Translations under genes and position numbers: made by a program | Shown: positions 1-7,671 of the stretch, piece after piece | Layout of the letters: every line of letters begins with the position of its first letter | Position numbering within the stretch: the first letter of the stretch is position 1 | Notes under the pieces: model-generated | What the model saw: the letters and a program-made list of their open reading frames with translations, nothing else | Database searches by the model: none | What the model was told of the DNA's origin: nothing | DNA from: Oscillospiraceae bacterium | GTDB taxonomy: Bacteria; Bacillota; Clostridia; Oscillospirales; Ruminococcaceae | Assembly: GCA_018110855.1 (NCBI GenBank) | Contig: JAGBFZ010000368.1 | Span: forward strand, 1 to 17,022 | Reading direction: 5' to 3' | Length of the DNA stretch: 17,022 nucleotides

Positions 1-103
1 ACTAAAGAATAAATATTCTGCGCGTGCAGAGCTGTTTGTTCTTTATTATTTATCCTTTTTTATGTCCTGTCCTCTGTGATTATGCAAATGTACCAAATAA
101 ATT

Positions 104-117
104 CAAAAATATTTTTG
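104..117. promoter_or_regulatory. AT-rich perfect palindrome upstream of the promoter of the giant-protein gene
   Basis: CAAAAATATTTTTG is a perfect 14-bp palindrome that ends 22 bp before the -35 box at 140. It could be an operator or part of an AT-rich UP-like element. No regulator can be named from the sequence. The rest of 1-139 is AT-rich, with no gene and nothing else I recognise. Confidence 0.35.
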
Positions 118-139
118 TATAAAATACTCTAACATCACG

Positions 140-168
140 TTGACATACCCCCATTTTTTTGTTATAAT
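140..168 (+). promoter_or_regulatory. Consensus sigma-A-type promoter of the 1592-aa gene
   Basis: TTGACA (140-145) and TATAAT (163-168) are both perfect consensus boxes separated by the optimal 17 bp. Transcription would start near 174-176, giving a leader of about 115 nt before the GTG at 290. The leader contains a weak hairpin, CCCTC (193-197) with GAGGG (207-211), and a GGGAGG ribosome binding site. Such an exact match suggests strong expression. Confidence 0.85.
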
Positions 169-275
169 GTTAATAATACCATGCGATAGAAGCCCTCTTT
201 GAACGTGAGGGGAACGCACACAAAGAAAAAATTGACCTGAACTGCCGAAATATGTACAGCTCAGAGTCAGCAAAC

Positions 276-281
276 GGGAGG
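276..281 (+). promoter_or_regulatory. Ribosome binding site deciding a GTG start
   Basis: GGGAGG lies 8 nt before GTG at 290. No ATG in this frame is equally well placed, so this site supports a GTG start for the giant-protein gene. Confidence 0.75.
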
Positions 282-289
282 AATCAACT

Positions 290-3200
290 GTGGAAATTTT
301 TAGGGATTACGGTCGTTTTAAGGCTTCCTGCAGCGAATTTACAGCAGCATTTACCGACAAATATTTTAATGCGGGACGGCTTTTCTGCCACCCTCTTCTT
401 GACGGAGTGATATACATTCCAATCTCAAAGGAGGAGGCAAAGAGCAACAGCACTGATATCTGCCGTATGTCGGATATGCTTCTTATGTCCGCTGACGGGG
501 AGAGCTTTGAGCCGTTTAAAATAGCCGAGGCAAGAAAAATTGCCGCCGAAAACGGCAAGGTCATCATTGCAAATCTTATTTTTGACGCAGCCTTTGAGGC
601 AGAGGACTGGATGATCGACGGCAAGCACGACACCCTTATCATCAGCGAGGAGCATATGAAAAAGGAAGGCAAGCCCTACGCTCCCGTAACTCCTCTCACC
701 AACGTGGTCCAGCCCTTTAAGAAGATCACCAATCATTTCCTTTATAAAAAATGCACTCTTGAGGATCCCGCAGTTCTTTCGGATAAGGACGTTTCAGAAA
801 AAACCGAAGGCTATCTGGACGAGCTGGTTTCCGAATTTGTTTCTCCCGAAATAATCGGCGAGACCGAGTTTGAGATATTCGGAACAAAGATATCCTGCGA
901 TAAAAACGAATCCCGCTGCAAGGAGCTTGATAAGGGTCTGGCACTGTGCGACAGGCTTATCAAGGATATGGAGCCTCATGCCGCAGCCTTCAAGGCAGCG
1001 GAGATCGACTTTGAGATCAAAGGCTATACAGCAAAGCTCTTTGCAAAGCTTGCTGCAAAGTGCGGCGTATCAATCGACGAAAAAGCATATGCTTCCGATG
1101 ATATCCCCGCTCTCAAGGATAATTTCAGAAAGCTTGTATCCGAAAAGAACGGTTGCGGCTTCAAATATTCTGCTCCCGACAAGGAAAAATTTGCCGAGGG
1201 CTTAAAGGCTGCCGAGATGTCCTCCGCAGCTCCCGAAGAGCTTAAAAAGGATATAGCTGCTCTTCTGAGAGTCCGTCCCGCATATCCCGCAGTTTTCAAT
1301 ATGGCAAGAGCTGCGTCTCCTGCCGACGCAGAGGCAGTGGAGAATATCTCCGAGTTCTGGAACAGCTCTGCCCTCACACCCGCAGAGCTTGGTGAATATC
1401 TTGAAAGCTCATATATTCCCGCAGACTGCCGTGACGCTGACGGCAAGCTTAACTGCGGCGGTGCAAGAGCAGCTCTTATTTCTGAGGATATAAAGACTGC
1501 TGCTGCAAAATACAAGATGAAAAACGTTCCCGTTTTCGATGAGCTGGATACATACTGCAAGGAATACGAAGTTGCAGCCCGTACCTATAACGGAACCGTG
1601 TTCGATACCGTTGCCGATATGGAAAAGGCTGTGAAGAACGAGGCTGAGCTTGCGGATAAGTGCGCAGACCTCTCAGCGCTTAACGAGGACGAGTTAAAGC
1701 AGCTCCGCAAGTATATCTACGATATGCCCCTTGACAAGAAAACCACAGGCAAGTATCTTCTGAAGATAAAGCTTGCGCTGAACAGCTGCGAGGAAAATCA
1801 GCTGAAGCTTCTCTGTACGGGTCTTACTCTGAAAAAGCCCGAGGAGCTTGAGGTTGTAATGAAGAAGATAACCGAGGGCGGCTATGACGAGGTAGTATCG
1901 GCTCCCTATATCGCAATGGTGAAGGACGCCGTTCTTACTGCTCAGCTCAAGGTGCTTTCGGAAATGTTCAAAACTATCCCCGACAGCGCAAAGGCAGACG
2001 AGCTTGAAAAGGCTCTTGCATCGGGCAAGTATGACAAAATGTTCACCCGTCATTTCACTGCAAAGATCGCAGAGGCAAGAGACGGCTTTGCAAGAGCAGA
2101 GCTTTCCGCACTCTGCAAGGGCATTGCCGCAGCAGATAACAAGACCCTTGACGAAATGCTTTCAAAGCTCGGTACAGTTAAATGCAGAGAAGGTCTCAAG
2201 GCTACTTATAAGAAGGAGATCGACGCAAGAAAGCAGGAGCTTCTTTCCAAGGAGGTCTCGGACGCATTTGCAGGCATTGCAGATGCCGACAAGGCAAAGC
2301 TCGACAGCCTGAGAGCAGTCATAGCGTCGGGCAAATATCCCGCAGCCCTCACCGACAAATACAAGGCTCAGCTTGATTCCCGTGAGACCGAGCTTAAAAA
2401 TGCCGAGTTTATCAAGAAGTGCGATACAATTCCTCAGATGAATAAGGCAGACCTTGACAAGATAATCGAAGAGCTGAAGAGCGAAAAATATCCCGAGGAT
2501 ATCACAAAGAAATATCTCCCCATGACCGAGGAGAGAGCAAAGGCGCTTCTCAAGGCAGAGCTTTCAGAAATGTGCAAGGATATCCCCACTATGGATCATG
2601 CAAAGCTCGATTCTCTTGAAAAGGCACTGGCTGACGAGAAATATCCCGAGGAGCTTACATCGGGCTATTTCGATACCATCAAGGCAAGAAGAAAGACCCT
2701 TTACAATAAGGAAGCCGATGACCTGTGCAAGAATATCGGCAATATGTTCAAGCCCGAGCTTGCAGCTCTTTCCGAGAAGCTTAAGAACGAGAAGTTCGAT
2801 CCCGAGTATGTGAAGAAGTATTTTGAGGAGATCGACAAGCGCTTCAATAAGATAGAGACCGATAAGCTTGACGCAATGTGCAAGGATATCGCAAAGCTTA
2901 AAAAGCCCGAGCTTGAGAAGCTTTCGGCAGATATTGCCGCACTTGGCTTCAAGAAGGAAAATACCGCTCCATATCTTGAGAAGATCAGAAGCTGTGAGAT
3001 CACGCTTATGAAGGCTGAGATGGAGAATCTCTGCAAGAATATCGGCACAACTCCCAGAAAGGAGCTTTCAAAGCTCAGGGAGGCGCTTTCGGGCGGAGAA
3101 TTCGACAAGGAACTTTCCGCAAAATACATCAAGCAGATCGACGAGCGCACCGAGACCCTTATCAAGCAGGAGCTTGCCGAGCTTTGCAAAAATATCCAGA

Positions 3201-5068
3201 GCGCGCCCAAGGATAAGCTTCTGAGCATGAAGCTGGCTCTTAACGATACACCTGAATATAAGGAGCCCGGCAAGGCATATGCCGAGCAGATCGAAAGCCG
3301 TCTCAAGCAGCTTGACAAGGCTGAATTTGACAAGCAGATGGCTTCTATTGAGAAGCTCACCGCCGAGGAGCTTGACAAATTTGCAGATGAGCTTGACAAG
3401 CGCAAGCCCGCTCTTGATCCCAAGCTTTACGAGGCGTCCGAAGCCAAGCTGAAGGAGCGCAGAGAGCTTCTCCAGAGACAGGAGCTTGAAAAGCTCTGCG
3501 GCGATATTGCGAGCCATGACCTTAAAAAGCTTGCCGAGATCAAGGAGAAGATATCCGACGGCGATTTCATTCCCGAGATCACCTTCCCCTTCATCAAGAG
3601 GATCGACGAAGCGGTTGCAAATCTCCATGTTCAGTATTATACAAAGCTCACCGAGAAGATCAATTCCATGAGCCGTGCAGAGCTTATCGTCCTTCTCGAG
3701 AAGATCAACAAAAACGAAAATCACGCTCCCGACGATATGCTCCAGAGGTATATCGGCAAGGTGAATTCCAAGATCCGCGAGGCGGATGCGAATATACTGT
3801 CCGAGAAATGCAAAAATCTCGGAAATGCGGGTGAACATAGCAGCTTCGAGCTTATCAAGGATATCAACGCAATGGATATCGACGCAGATACCAAGAAGCG
3901 CTTTATCACTCAGGTCGAGCTTCATATCACAAATATCAAGACAGTTGAGAGAGACGGCTTTGTGGAGCTGATGAAGAAGCTCATGTACGAAAACAGTGTT
4001 AAGGAATCTCAGTTCTATATCCCCGGTATTTCCAAATCCTTTGAGAGCGTTTATGTTAAGATCCAGAATACCTATGCGAGAACAGAGCAGTTTGAGCTCC
4101 CTGTGTTTGTGCATGAATTTACCATGGGGCACCCCGAGGAATCCTATTTGCTCACCACCGAATATCTTTACGGAATGGGCAAAACATCGGGTCTCCTGCA
4201 TATTCCCATTGATCAGATCGAAAGATTTGAAGGCAAGAGCGGCGTTTTCGGAGCATCTCTAAAGGTCATCGAAAAGAACGGAAAGACAACAGATCTTCAC
4301 TCCAACTTTGAAAAGAAGGCATTTGAGCCTACTGCAAAGGTGATGAATGGAGTTCTTGCAGCTATTCAGAAGTCTAAGGTTGATGCGAAGCTCAAGGAAG
4401 CGGAAGAGATCAAGGCTGCCGAAGAAGCAAAGCTGCTTGAACTTGAGCAGGAGCAGAAGGATATTGACGAGGCAAGAAAGAAGGCAGAGGCTGCCGAGAA
4501 GGAAGTCATTGCTCCCAAGCCCGAGGCTACTCCCGAGAAGAAGCCCGAAGCTGCTACCGAAAAGAAGCCCGAGGCTGTTCCCGAGAAGAAGCCCGAGCCT
4601 ATCAAGCCCATCAAGCCTATTGAAGTGGTTGTGTCCTCAATTCCCGAGGTCAAGCCCATCAAGCCTATTGATGGCGCACAGAGTAAGCCTGTTGAAGCAG
4701 CAAAGCCCGTACAGCCCGCTGCACCTGTTAAGCCTATTGAAGCGGCAAAGCCCGTACAGCCCGCTGCACCTGTTAAGCCTGTTGAAGCGGCAAAGCCCGT
4801 ACAGCCCGCTGCACCTGCTAAGCCCGTTGAAGCAGCGAAGCCCGTACAGCCCGCAGCTCCCGTTAAGCCTGCCGAGCCTGCAAAGCCCGTACAGCCCGCA
4901 GCTCCTGCTAAGCCCGCCGAGCCTGCAAAGCCTGTACAGCCTGCAGAGCAGAGCAAGCCTGTTGAAGCAGCAAAGCCCAAGATCAAGTTCTGCGACCAGT
5001 GCGGAGCAAAGATCACCAGCGAGACTGCAAAGTTCTGCGCAGAGTGCGGAAACAAGCTTGTACACTGA
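290..5068 (+). CDS. 1592-aa cytosolic repeat protein with possible PH-like domain, Pro-rich linker and C-terminal zinc ribbon; function unknown
   Basis: I do not recognise this protein. No signal peptide or membrane segment is visible, so it is probably cytosolic. Residues 1 to about 455 match no family I can name; they include a short ARTYNGTVFDT segment near 430. From Cys458 to about 1225 there are some 15 tandem repeats of 51 residues (two or three are 49-54), each beginning like C-K-(D/N)-I, followed by E-L-x-x-L and K-Y-x-x-x-I-x-x-R. They look all-helical. Residues about 1235-1360 resemble a bacterial PH-like domain of the YokE type, which is a weak call. A Glu/Lys/Ala coiled coil (about 1362-1406) follows, then a Lys/Pro linker that includes six 15-residue repeats (1468-1557). 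The end is a zinc ribbon with Cys1568, 1571, 1583 and 1586 (CX2C-X11-CX2C). The gene has its own strong promoter and terminator and so appears monocistronic. A scaffold or adaptor role is inference from architecture alone. The open frame and codon use leave little doubt that it is a real gene. Confidence 0.9.
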   Translation: MEIFRDYGRFKASCSEFTAAFTDKYFNAGRLFCHPLLDGVIYIPISKEEAKSNSTDICRMSDMLLMSADGESFEPFKIAEARKIAAENGKVIIANLIFDAAFEAEDWMIDGKHDTLIISEEHMKKEGKPYAPVTPLTNVVQPFKKITNHFLYKKCTLEDPAVLSDKDVSEKTEGYLDELVSEFVSPEIIGETEFEIFGTKISCDKNESRCKELDKGLALCDRLIKDMEPHAAAFKAAEIDFEIKGYTAKLFAKLAAKCGVSIDEKAYASDDIPALKDNFRKLVSEKNGCGFKYSAPDKEKFAEGLKAAEMSSAAPEELKKDIAALLRVRPAYPAVFNMARAASPADAEAVENISEFWNSSALTPAELGEYLESSYIPADCRDADGKLNCGGARAALISEDIKTAAAKYKMKNVPVFDELDTYCKEYEVAARTYNGTVFDTVADMEKAVKNEAELADKCADLSALNEDELKQLRKYIYDMPLDKKTTGKYLLKIKLALNSCEENQLKLLCTGLTLKKPEELEVVMKKITEGGYDEVVSAPYIAMVKDAVLTAQLKVLSEMFKTIPDSAKADELEKALASGKYDKMFTRHFTAKIAEARDGFARAELSALCKGIAAADNKTLDEMLSKLGTVKCREGLKATYKKEIDARKQELLSKEVSDAFAGIADADKAKLDSLRAVIASGKYPAALTDKYKAQLDSRETELKNAEFIKKCDTIPQMNKADLDKIIEELKSEKYPEDITKKYLPMTEERAKALLKAELSEMCKDIPTMDHAKLDSLEKALADEKYPEELTSGYFDTIKARRKTLYNKEADDLCKNIGNMFKPELAALSEKLKNEKFDPEYVKKYFEEIDKRFNKIETDKLDAMCKDIAKLKKPELEKLSADIAALGFKKENTAPYLEKIRSCEITLMKAEMENLCKNIGTTPRKELSKLREALSGGEFDKELSAKYIKQIDERTETLIKQELAELCKNIQSAPKDKLLSMKLALNDTPEYKEPGKAYAEQIESRLKQLDKAEFDKQMASIEKLTAEELDKFADELDKRKPALDPKLYEASEAKLKERRELLQRQELEKLCGDIASHDLKKLAEIKEKISDGDFIPEITFPFIKRIDEAVANLHVQYYTKLTEKINSMSRAELIVLLEKINKNENHAPDDMLQRYIGKVNSKIREADANILSEKCKNLGNAGEHSSFELIKDINAMDIDADTKKRFITQVELHITNIKTVERDGFVELMKKLMYENSVKESQFYIPGISKSFESVYVKIQNTYARTEQFELPVFVHEFTMGHPEESYLLTTEYLYGMGKTSGLLHIPIDQIERFEGKSGVFGASLKVIEKNGKTTDLHSNFEKKAFEPTAKVMNGVLAAIQKSKVDAKLKEAEEIKAAEEAKLLELEQEQKDIDEARKKAEAAEKEVIAPKPEATPEKKPEAATEKKPEAVPEKKPEPIKPIKPIEVVVSSIPEVKPIKPIDGAQSKPVEAAKPVQPAAPVKPIEAAKPVQPAAPVKPVEAAKPVQPAAPAKPVEAAKPVQPAAPVKPAEPAKPVQPAAPAKPAEPAKPVQPAEQSKPVEAAKPKIKFCDQCGAKITSETAKFCAECGNKLVH
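4691..4978 (+). repeat. Six 45-bp tandem repeats plus an 18-bp partial copy, inside the giant-protein gene
   Basis: Units begin at 4691, 4736, 4781, 4826, 4871 and 4916, and a partial seventh begins at 4961. Each encodes 15 residues of the type (V/I/A)-E-(A/P)-AKPVQPAAP-(V/A)-KP. The first copies are nearly identical and the later ones diverge. The array forms an extended, probably flexible tether between the coiled coil and the zinc ribbon. Because the period is a multiple of three, gain or loss of a copy would keep the frame. Confidence 0.9.
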
Positions 5069-5092
5069 TTATACAGCATAATTCTGAGATAT

Positions 5093-5120
5093 GCCGCCGA
5101 TCTGAGATCGGCGGCTGTTG
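5093..5120 (+). terminator. Intrinsic terminator of the giant-protein gene
   Basis: GCCGCCGATC (5093-5102) pairs perfectly with GATCGGCGGC (5106-5115) around a 3-nt loop, and TGTTGTTTT follows. It starts 24 nt after the stop codon. The stem is very GC-rich and the U-tract is interrupted by G. Confidence 0.75.
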
Positions 5121-5138
5121 TTTTGGTGAAAAGGAGGT

Positions 5139-5157
5139 CAATTTTTTATTAAAATTG
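5139..5157. promoter_or_regulatory. AT-rich inverted repeat upstream of the pfl promoter
   Basis: CAATTTT (5139-5145) and AAAATTG (5151-5157) form a perfect 7-bp inverted repeat around TTATT. It ends 21 bp before the -35 box, much like the palindrome at 104-117. It could be an operator or UP-like element. It does not match a Rex or FNR operator well. Confidence 0.3.
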
Positions 5158-5178
5158 CCAAAATAACATAAAAACCAC

Positions 5179-5207
5179 TTGACAATTGTGTGCAAATGTT
5201 GTATTAT
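5179..5207 (+). promoter_or_regulatory. Promoter of the pfl locus
   Basis: TTGACA (5179-5184) and TATTAT (5202-5207) are 17 bp apart; TATAAT also occurs at 5205-5210 but with a 20-bp spacer. Transcription should start near 5213-5217. The start codon of pflB is at 5487, so the leader is about 270 nt, long enough for RNA-based control. Confidence 0.8.
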
Positions 5208-5229
5208 AATAGTGAAGCTGAAGAAGAGC

Positions 5230-5268
5230 GCAGAATCGGCTGTCCATCGGCATAAATTCTGCTTTTTT
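5230..5268 (+). terminator. Terminator-like hairpin early in the pfl leader (possible attenuator or short RNA end)
   Basis: GCAGAAT (5230-5236) pairs with ATTCTGC (5256-5262). An inner stem GCTG (5239-5242) with CGGC (5248-5251) closes a 5-nt loop. Six T residues follow at 5263-5268. It lies only about 15 nt after the predicted transcription start and about 220 nt before pflB. If it terminates, it would either release a short RNA of about 50 nt or control read-through into the pfl genes. I see no clear alternative antiterminator pairing. Confidence 0.5.
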
Positions 5269-5304
5269 ATGGTGTTGAAATAATACCGTGTGAGTATAGT
5301 TTAT

Positions 5305-5341
5305 CAGACCGGTTTGGTGTGAAAGCATAAAAACGGGTCTG
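5305..5341 (+). promoter_or_regulatory. Stem-loop in the pfl leader
   Basis: CAGACC (5305-5310) pairs with GGTCTG (5336-5341). After one G-G mismatch, GTTT (5312-5315) pairs with AAAC (5331-5334), giving 10 base pairs around a 15-nt loop. It lies between the terminator-like hairpin and the tandem hairpins, so it is likely part of one structured leader. Confidence 0.5.
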
Positions 5342-5351
5342 CTATAAATAT

Positions 5352-5373
5352 TTATGTGCATTATTGTACATAA
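5352..5373. promoter_or_regulatory. Near-perfect 22-bp inverted repeat in the pfl leader
   Basis: TTATGTGCA (5352-5360) and TGTACATAA (5365-5373) are inverted repeats with one mismatch, separated by TTAT. As RNA the mismatch becomes a G-U pair, so a 9-bp hairpin with a 4-nt loop can form. As DNA it could be an operator site. The sequence does not decide between the two. Confidence 0.4.
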
Positions 5374-5395
5374 CGGCAAAATTATTTTATTTTAC

Positions 5396-5467
5396 AGCTT
5401 TGTGCAGTCCCATAAGGACGGCACGGAAGATAGCTTCGCACAACCTCATAAGGGCGGTGCGAAAGAT
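5396..5467 (+). ncRNA. Two head-to-tail 36-nt hairpin units with compensatory changes, in the pfl 5' leader
   Basis: Unit 1 (5396-5431) and unit 2 (5432-5467) are 26/36 identical, and all ten differences are transitions at paired positions. Each folds the same way: a 7-bp lower stem (5399-5405 with 5421-5427; 5435-5441 with 5457-5463), an A-G mismatch, an upper stem of up to 4 bp, and a CAUAA loop. Three pairs change on both sides and stay paired: U-A to C-G (5403/5423), G-C to A-U (5404/5422) and U-A to C-G (5408/5418). Three other changes swap between a G-U and a Watson-Crick pair, and one breaks a pair (A5443 with C5455). The loop, the mismatch and the AGC/AGAT linkers are unchanged. The second unit ends 3 nt before the pflB AGGAGG. 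A cis-acting translation or stability element is likely. The RNA family is not one I recognise; it is not the ZTP (pfl) riboswitch consensus. A dispersed genomic repeat is the main alternative. Confidence 0.7.
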
Positions 5468-5486
5468 TGAAGGAGGAAAATAAACT

Positions 5487-7577
5487 ATGAATCAGATGCC
5501 ACAGGAATGGGAAGGCTTCAAGGGCGGTCAGTGGACAAAGGAGATCAATGTCCGTGACTTTATCCAGAAGAACTATACTCCCTATGACGGCGACGAAAGC
5601 TTCCTTGCAGATCCCACAGACGCTACCAAGAAGCTCTGGGACGACGTAATGGAGCTTGCTAAGAAGGAAAGAGAAGCAGGCGGCGTTCTCGATATGGATA
5701 CAAAGGTAGTATCCTCTCTCGTATCTCACGGCGCAGGCTATATTGAAAAGGATCTGGAGCAGATCGTTGGTCTCCAGACAGACAAGCCCTTCAAGAGAGC
5801 ACTCATGCCCTACGGCGGCCTCAGAATGGCTGAAAAGGCTTGCTCCGACAACGGCTACAAGGTTGACCCTGAGATCAGCCACATCTTCACAGAATACCGC
5901 AAGACTCATAACGCAGGCGTATTCGATGTATACACTCCCGAAATGAGAGCAGCAAGAACCGCTCATATCCTCACAGGTCTCCCCGATGCATACGGCAGAG
6001 GAAGAATCATCGGCGACTACAGACGTGTTGCTCTGTACGGCGTTGACAGACTTATCGAGGACAAGAAGGAGCAGAAGGCTTTCTACACCTGCCCCATGAC
6101 CGAGGAAAAGATCCGCGCAAGAGAGGAGATCGCTGAGCAGATCCGTGCTCTCGAGAACCTCAAGAAGATGGCAGAGATCTACGGCTGCGATATTTCCAAG
6201 CCCGCAGTAACCGCTAAGGAAGCAGTTCAGGCTGTATACTTCGGCTATCTGGGCGCTGTAAAGGATCAGAACGGCGCAGCAATGTCCCTCGGACGTACAT
6301 CCACATTCCTCGATATCTACTTCGAGAGAGACTTCAAGCTGGGCAGAATCACCGAAGTTGAAGCTCAGGAGCTTATCGACCATTTCATCATGAAGCTCCG
6401 TCTCGTTAGATTTGCAAGAACTCCCGAGTATAACGCCCTCTTCTCCGGCGACCCCCAGTGGGTAACAGAGTCCCTCGGCGGTATGGGAATCGACGGCAGA
6501 CATATGGTTACAAAGACCTCCTTCCGTTATCTCCACACTCTCGAGAATCTGGGCACATCTCCCGAGCCTAACATGACTGTTCTCTGGTCCACAAGACTTC
6601 CCGCTGCATGGAAGGCATACTGCGCAAAGATCTCTATCAATACATCTTCCATCCAGTACGAGAACGATGACCTTATGAGAGTAACCCACGGAGATGATTA
6701 CGCAATCGCTTGCTGCGTATCCTCCATGAGAGTCGGCAAGGAAATGCAGTTCTTCGGCGCAAGAGCAAACCTCGCTAAGTGCCTTCTCTACGCTATCAAC
6801 GGCGGTGTTGACGAGATCAGCGGCGTACAGGTAGCAACAAAGTTCAGACCCATCACCTCCGAGTATCTTGATTTCGATGAGGTAATGGAGAAGTACGATG
6901 ACATGATGACATGGCTCGCAGAGCTTTATGTAAACACCCTCAACATCATTCACTATATGCACGATAAGTACTGCTACGAAAGCCTCCAGATGGCTCTCCA
7001 CGACAGAGAGGTAAAGAGATACTTCGCAACAGGTATCGCAGGCATCTCCGTTGTAGCAGACTCCCTCTCCGCTATCAAGTATGCTAAGGTCAAGACCATC
7101 AGAAACGAGCAGGGTATCGTAGTAGATTACGAGATCGAGGGTGACTTCCCCAAGTACGGCAACGATGATGACCGTGTTGACGAGATCGCTGAGGATATCC
7201 TCAACCGCTTCATGAACAAGATCCGTCAGCAGCATACATACAGAAACGGTCTGCCTACAACTTCTATCCTTACAATTACTTCCAACGTTGTATACGGAAA
7301 GAAGACAGGCTCCACACCCGATGGACGTAAGCTCGGCGTGCCTCTCGCACCCGGTGCTAACCCCATGCACGGCAGAGATACTCATGGTGCTTCCGCATCC
7401 CTTTCTTCTGTATCCAAGCTCCAGTTCTCCAATGCACAGGATGGTATTTCCAATACCTTCTCCATCATTCCCGATGCACTCGGTAAGGACGGCGGCGTAT
7501 TTGTAGGCGATCTCGATATCGACGCACTTTGCCCCACTTGCGCTAATATCCCCAACACCAGCGACAATGACAGATAA
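5487..7577 (+). CDS. pflB: Pyruvate formate-lyase core subunit, lacking the glycyl radical domain
   Basis: It converts pyruvate and CoA to acetyl-CoA and formate by radical chemistry in the cytosol. The N-terminus ([27 protein letters not shown]) and the whole barrel match PFL, and the adjacent catalytic cysteines are Cys409-Cys410 in [16 protein letters not shown] at 5470-5476, 10 nt before the ATG, fixes the start. At 696 residues it is about 50-60 shorter than normal PFL (about 740-760). Homology runs through [13 protein letters not shown] and then stops before the region that should carry the RVSGY glycyl radical loop. In its place is a tail of about 25 residues containing CPTC (Cys682, Cys685), which is not part of ordinary PFL. 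The missing domain is supplied by the small gene at 7744. Both halves carry extra sequence at the break, so this is not a simple frameshift. It should be inactive unless the small protein docks. Confidence 0.93.
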   Translation: MNQMPQEWEGFKGGQWTKEINVRDFIQKNYTPYDGDESFLADPTDATKKLWDDVMELAKKEREAGGVLDMDTKVVSSLVSHGAGYIEKDLEQIVGLQTDKPFKRALMPYGGLRMAEKACSDNGYKVDPEISHIFTEYRKTHNAGVFDVYTPEMRAARTAHILTGLPDAYGRGRIIGDYRRVALYGVDRLIEDKKEQKAFYTCPMTEEKIRAREEIAEQIRALENLKKMAEIYGCDISKPAVTAKEAVQAVYFGYLGAVKDQNGAAMSLGRTSTFLDIYFERDFKLGRITEVEAQELIDHFIMKLRLVRFARTPEYNALFSGDPQWVTESLGGMGIDGRHMVTKTSFRYLHTLENLGTSPEPNMTVLWSTRLPAAWKAYCAKISINTSSIQYENDDLMRVTHGDDYAIACCVSSMRVGKEMQFFGARANLAKCLLYAINGGVDEISGVQVATKFRPITSEYLDFDEVMEKYDDMMTWLAELYVNTLNIIHYMHDKYCYESLQMALHDREVKRYFATGIAGISVVADSLSAIKYAKVKTIRNEQGIVVDYEIEGDFPKYGNDDDRVDEIAEDILNRFMNKIRQQHTYRNGLPTTSILTITSNVVYGKKTGSTPDGRKLGVPLAPGANPMHGRDTHGASASLSSVSKLQFSNAQDGISNTFSIIPDALGKDGGVFVGDLDIDALCPTCANIPNTSDNDR

Positions 7578-7616
7578 ATCAGTCCACAGATAAACCTGTC
7601 TGAATGAAAAATTTGA

Positions 7617-7651
7617 GCCGATAGTCTTTACAATATGTTAAGACTATCGGC
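7617..7651 (+). other. 12-bp perfect hairpin between the PFL core and the glycyl radical gene
   Basis: GCCGATAGTCTT (7617-7628) pairs perfectly with AAGACTATCGGC (7640-7651) around an 11-nt loop. On the plus strand an A-tract, not a U-tract, follows, so it is not a normal intrinsic terminator in the direction of the operon. It may protect the 3' end of the core mRNA, mark a processing site, or alter the ratio of the two PFL parts. On the minus strand a weak T-run follows it. Confidence 0.6.
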
Positions 7652-7671
7652 ACAAAAAAAACATAATTTTA

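Noticed and set aside
156..180. Possible Rex operator overlapping the first promoter
   Set aside because: The TTGTTA...TTAATAA arrangement has several mismatches to Rex consensus symmetry, and most of the similarity comes from the -10 box itself.
3068..4201. A 377-codon minus-strand frame, and other long minus-strand frames opposite the giant-protein gene
   Set aside because: They are shadows of a repetitive, codon-biased coding region. Their periodic composition mirrors the 51-residue repeats, and no independent start signals were seen.
5130..5171. An AAGGAGGT motif at 5131-5138 that might start a tiny gene before the pfl promoter
   Set aside because: No ATG, GTG or TTG follows at proper spacing, only an ATT opening a seven-codon frame, and it lies between a terminator and the next promoter.
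5354..5470. A 38-codon frame (ATG at 5354) running through the tandem hairpins, with an in-frame 12-residue repeat
   Set aside because: No ribosome binding site precedes it. Differences between the two units mostly change amino acids yet preserve RNA pairing, which fits structure rather than coding. It could still be a leader peptide.
5217..5486. ZTP (pfl-motif) riboswitch upstream of pflB
   Set aside because: The conserved GC-rich pseudoknot sequences of that motif are not visible in the leader.
5382..7385. A 667-codon open frame on the minus strand opposite pflB
   Set aside because: It lies entirely antisense to a clearly conserved gene, has no family resemblance, and its openness follows from the sense-strand codon bias.
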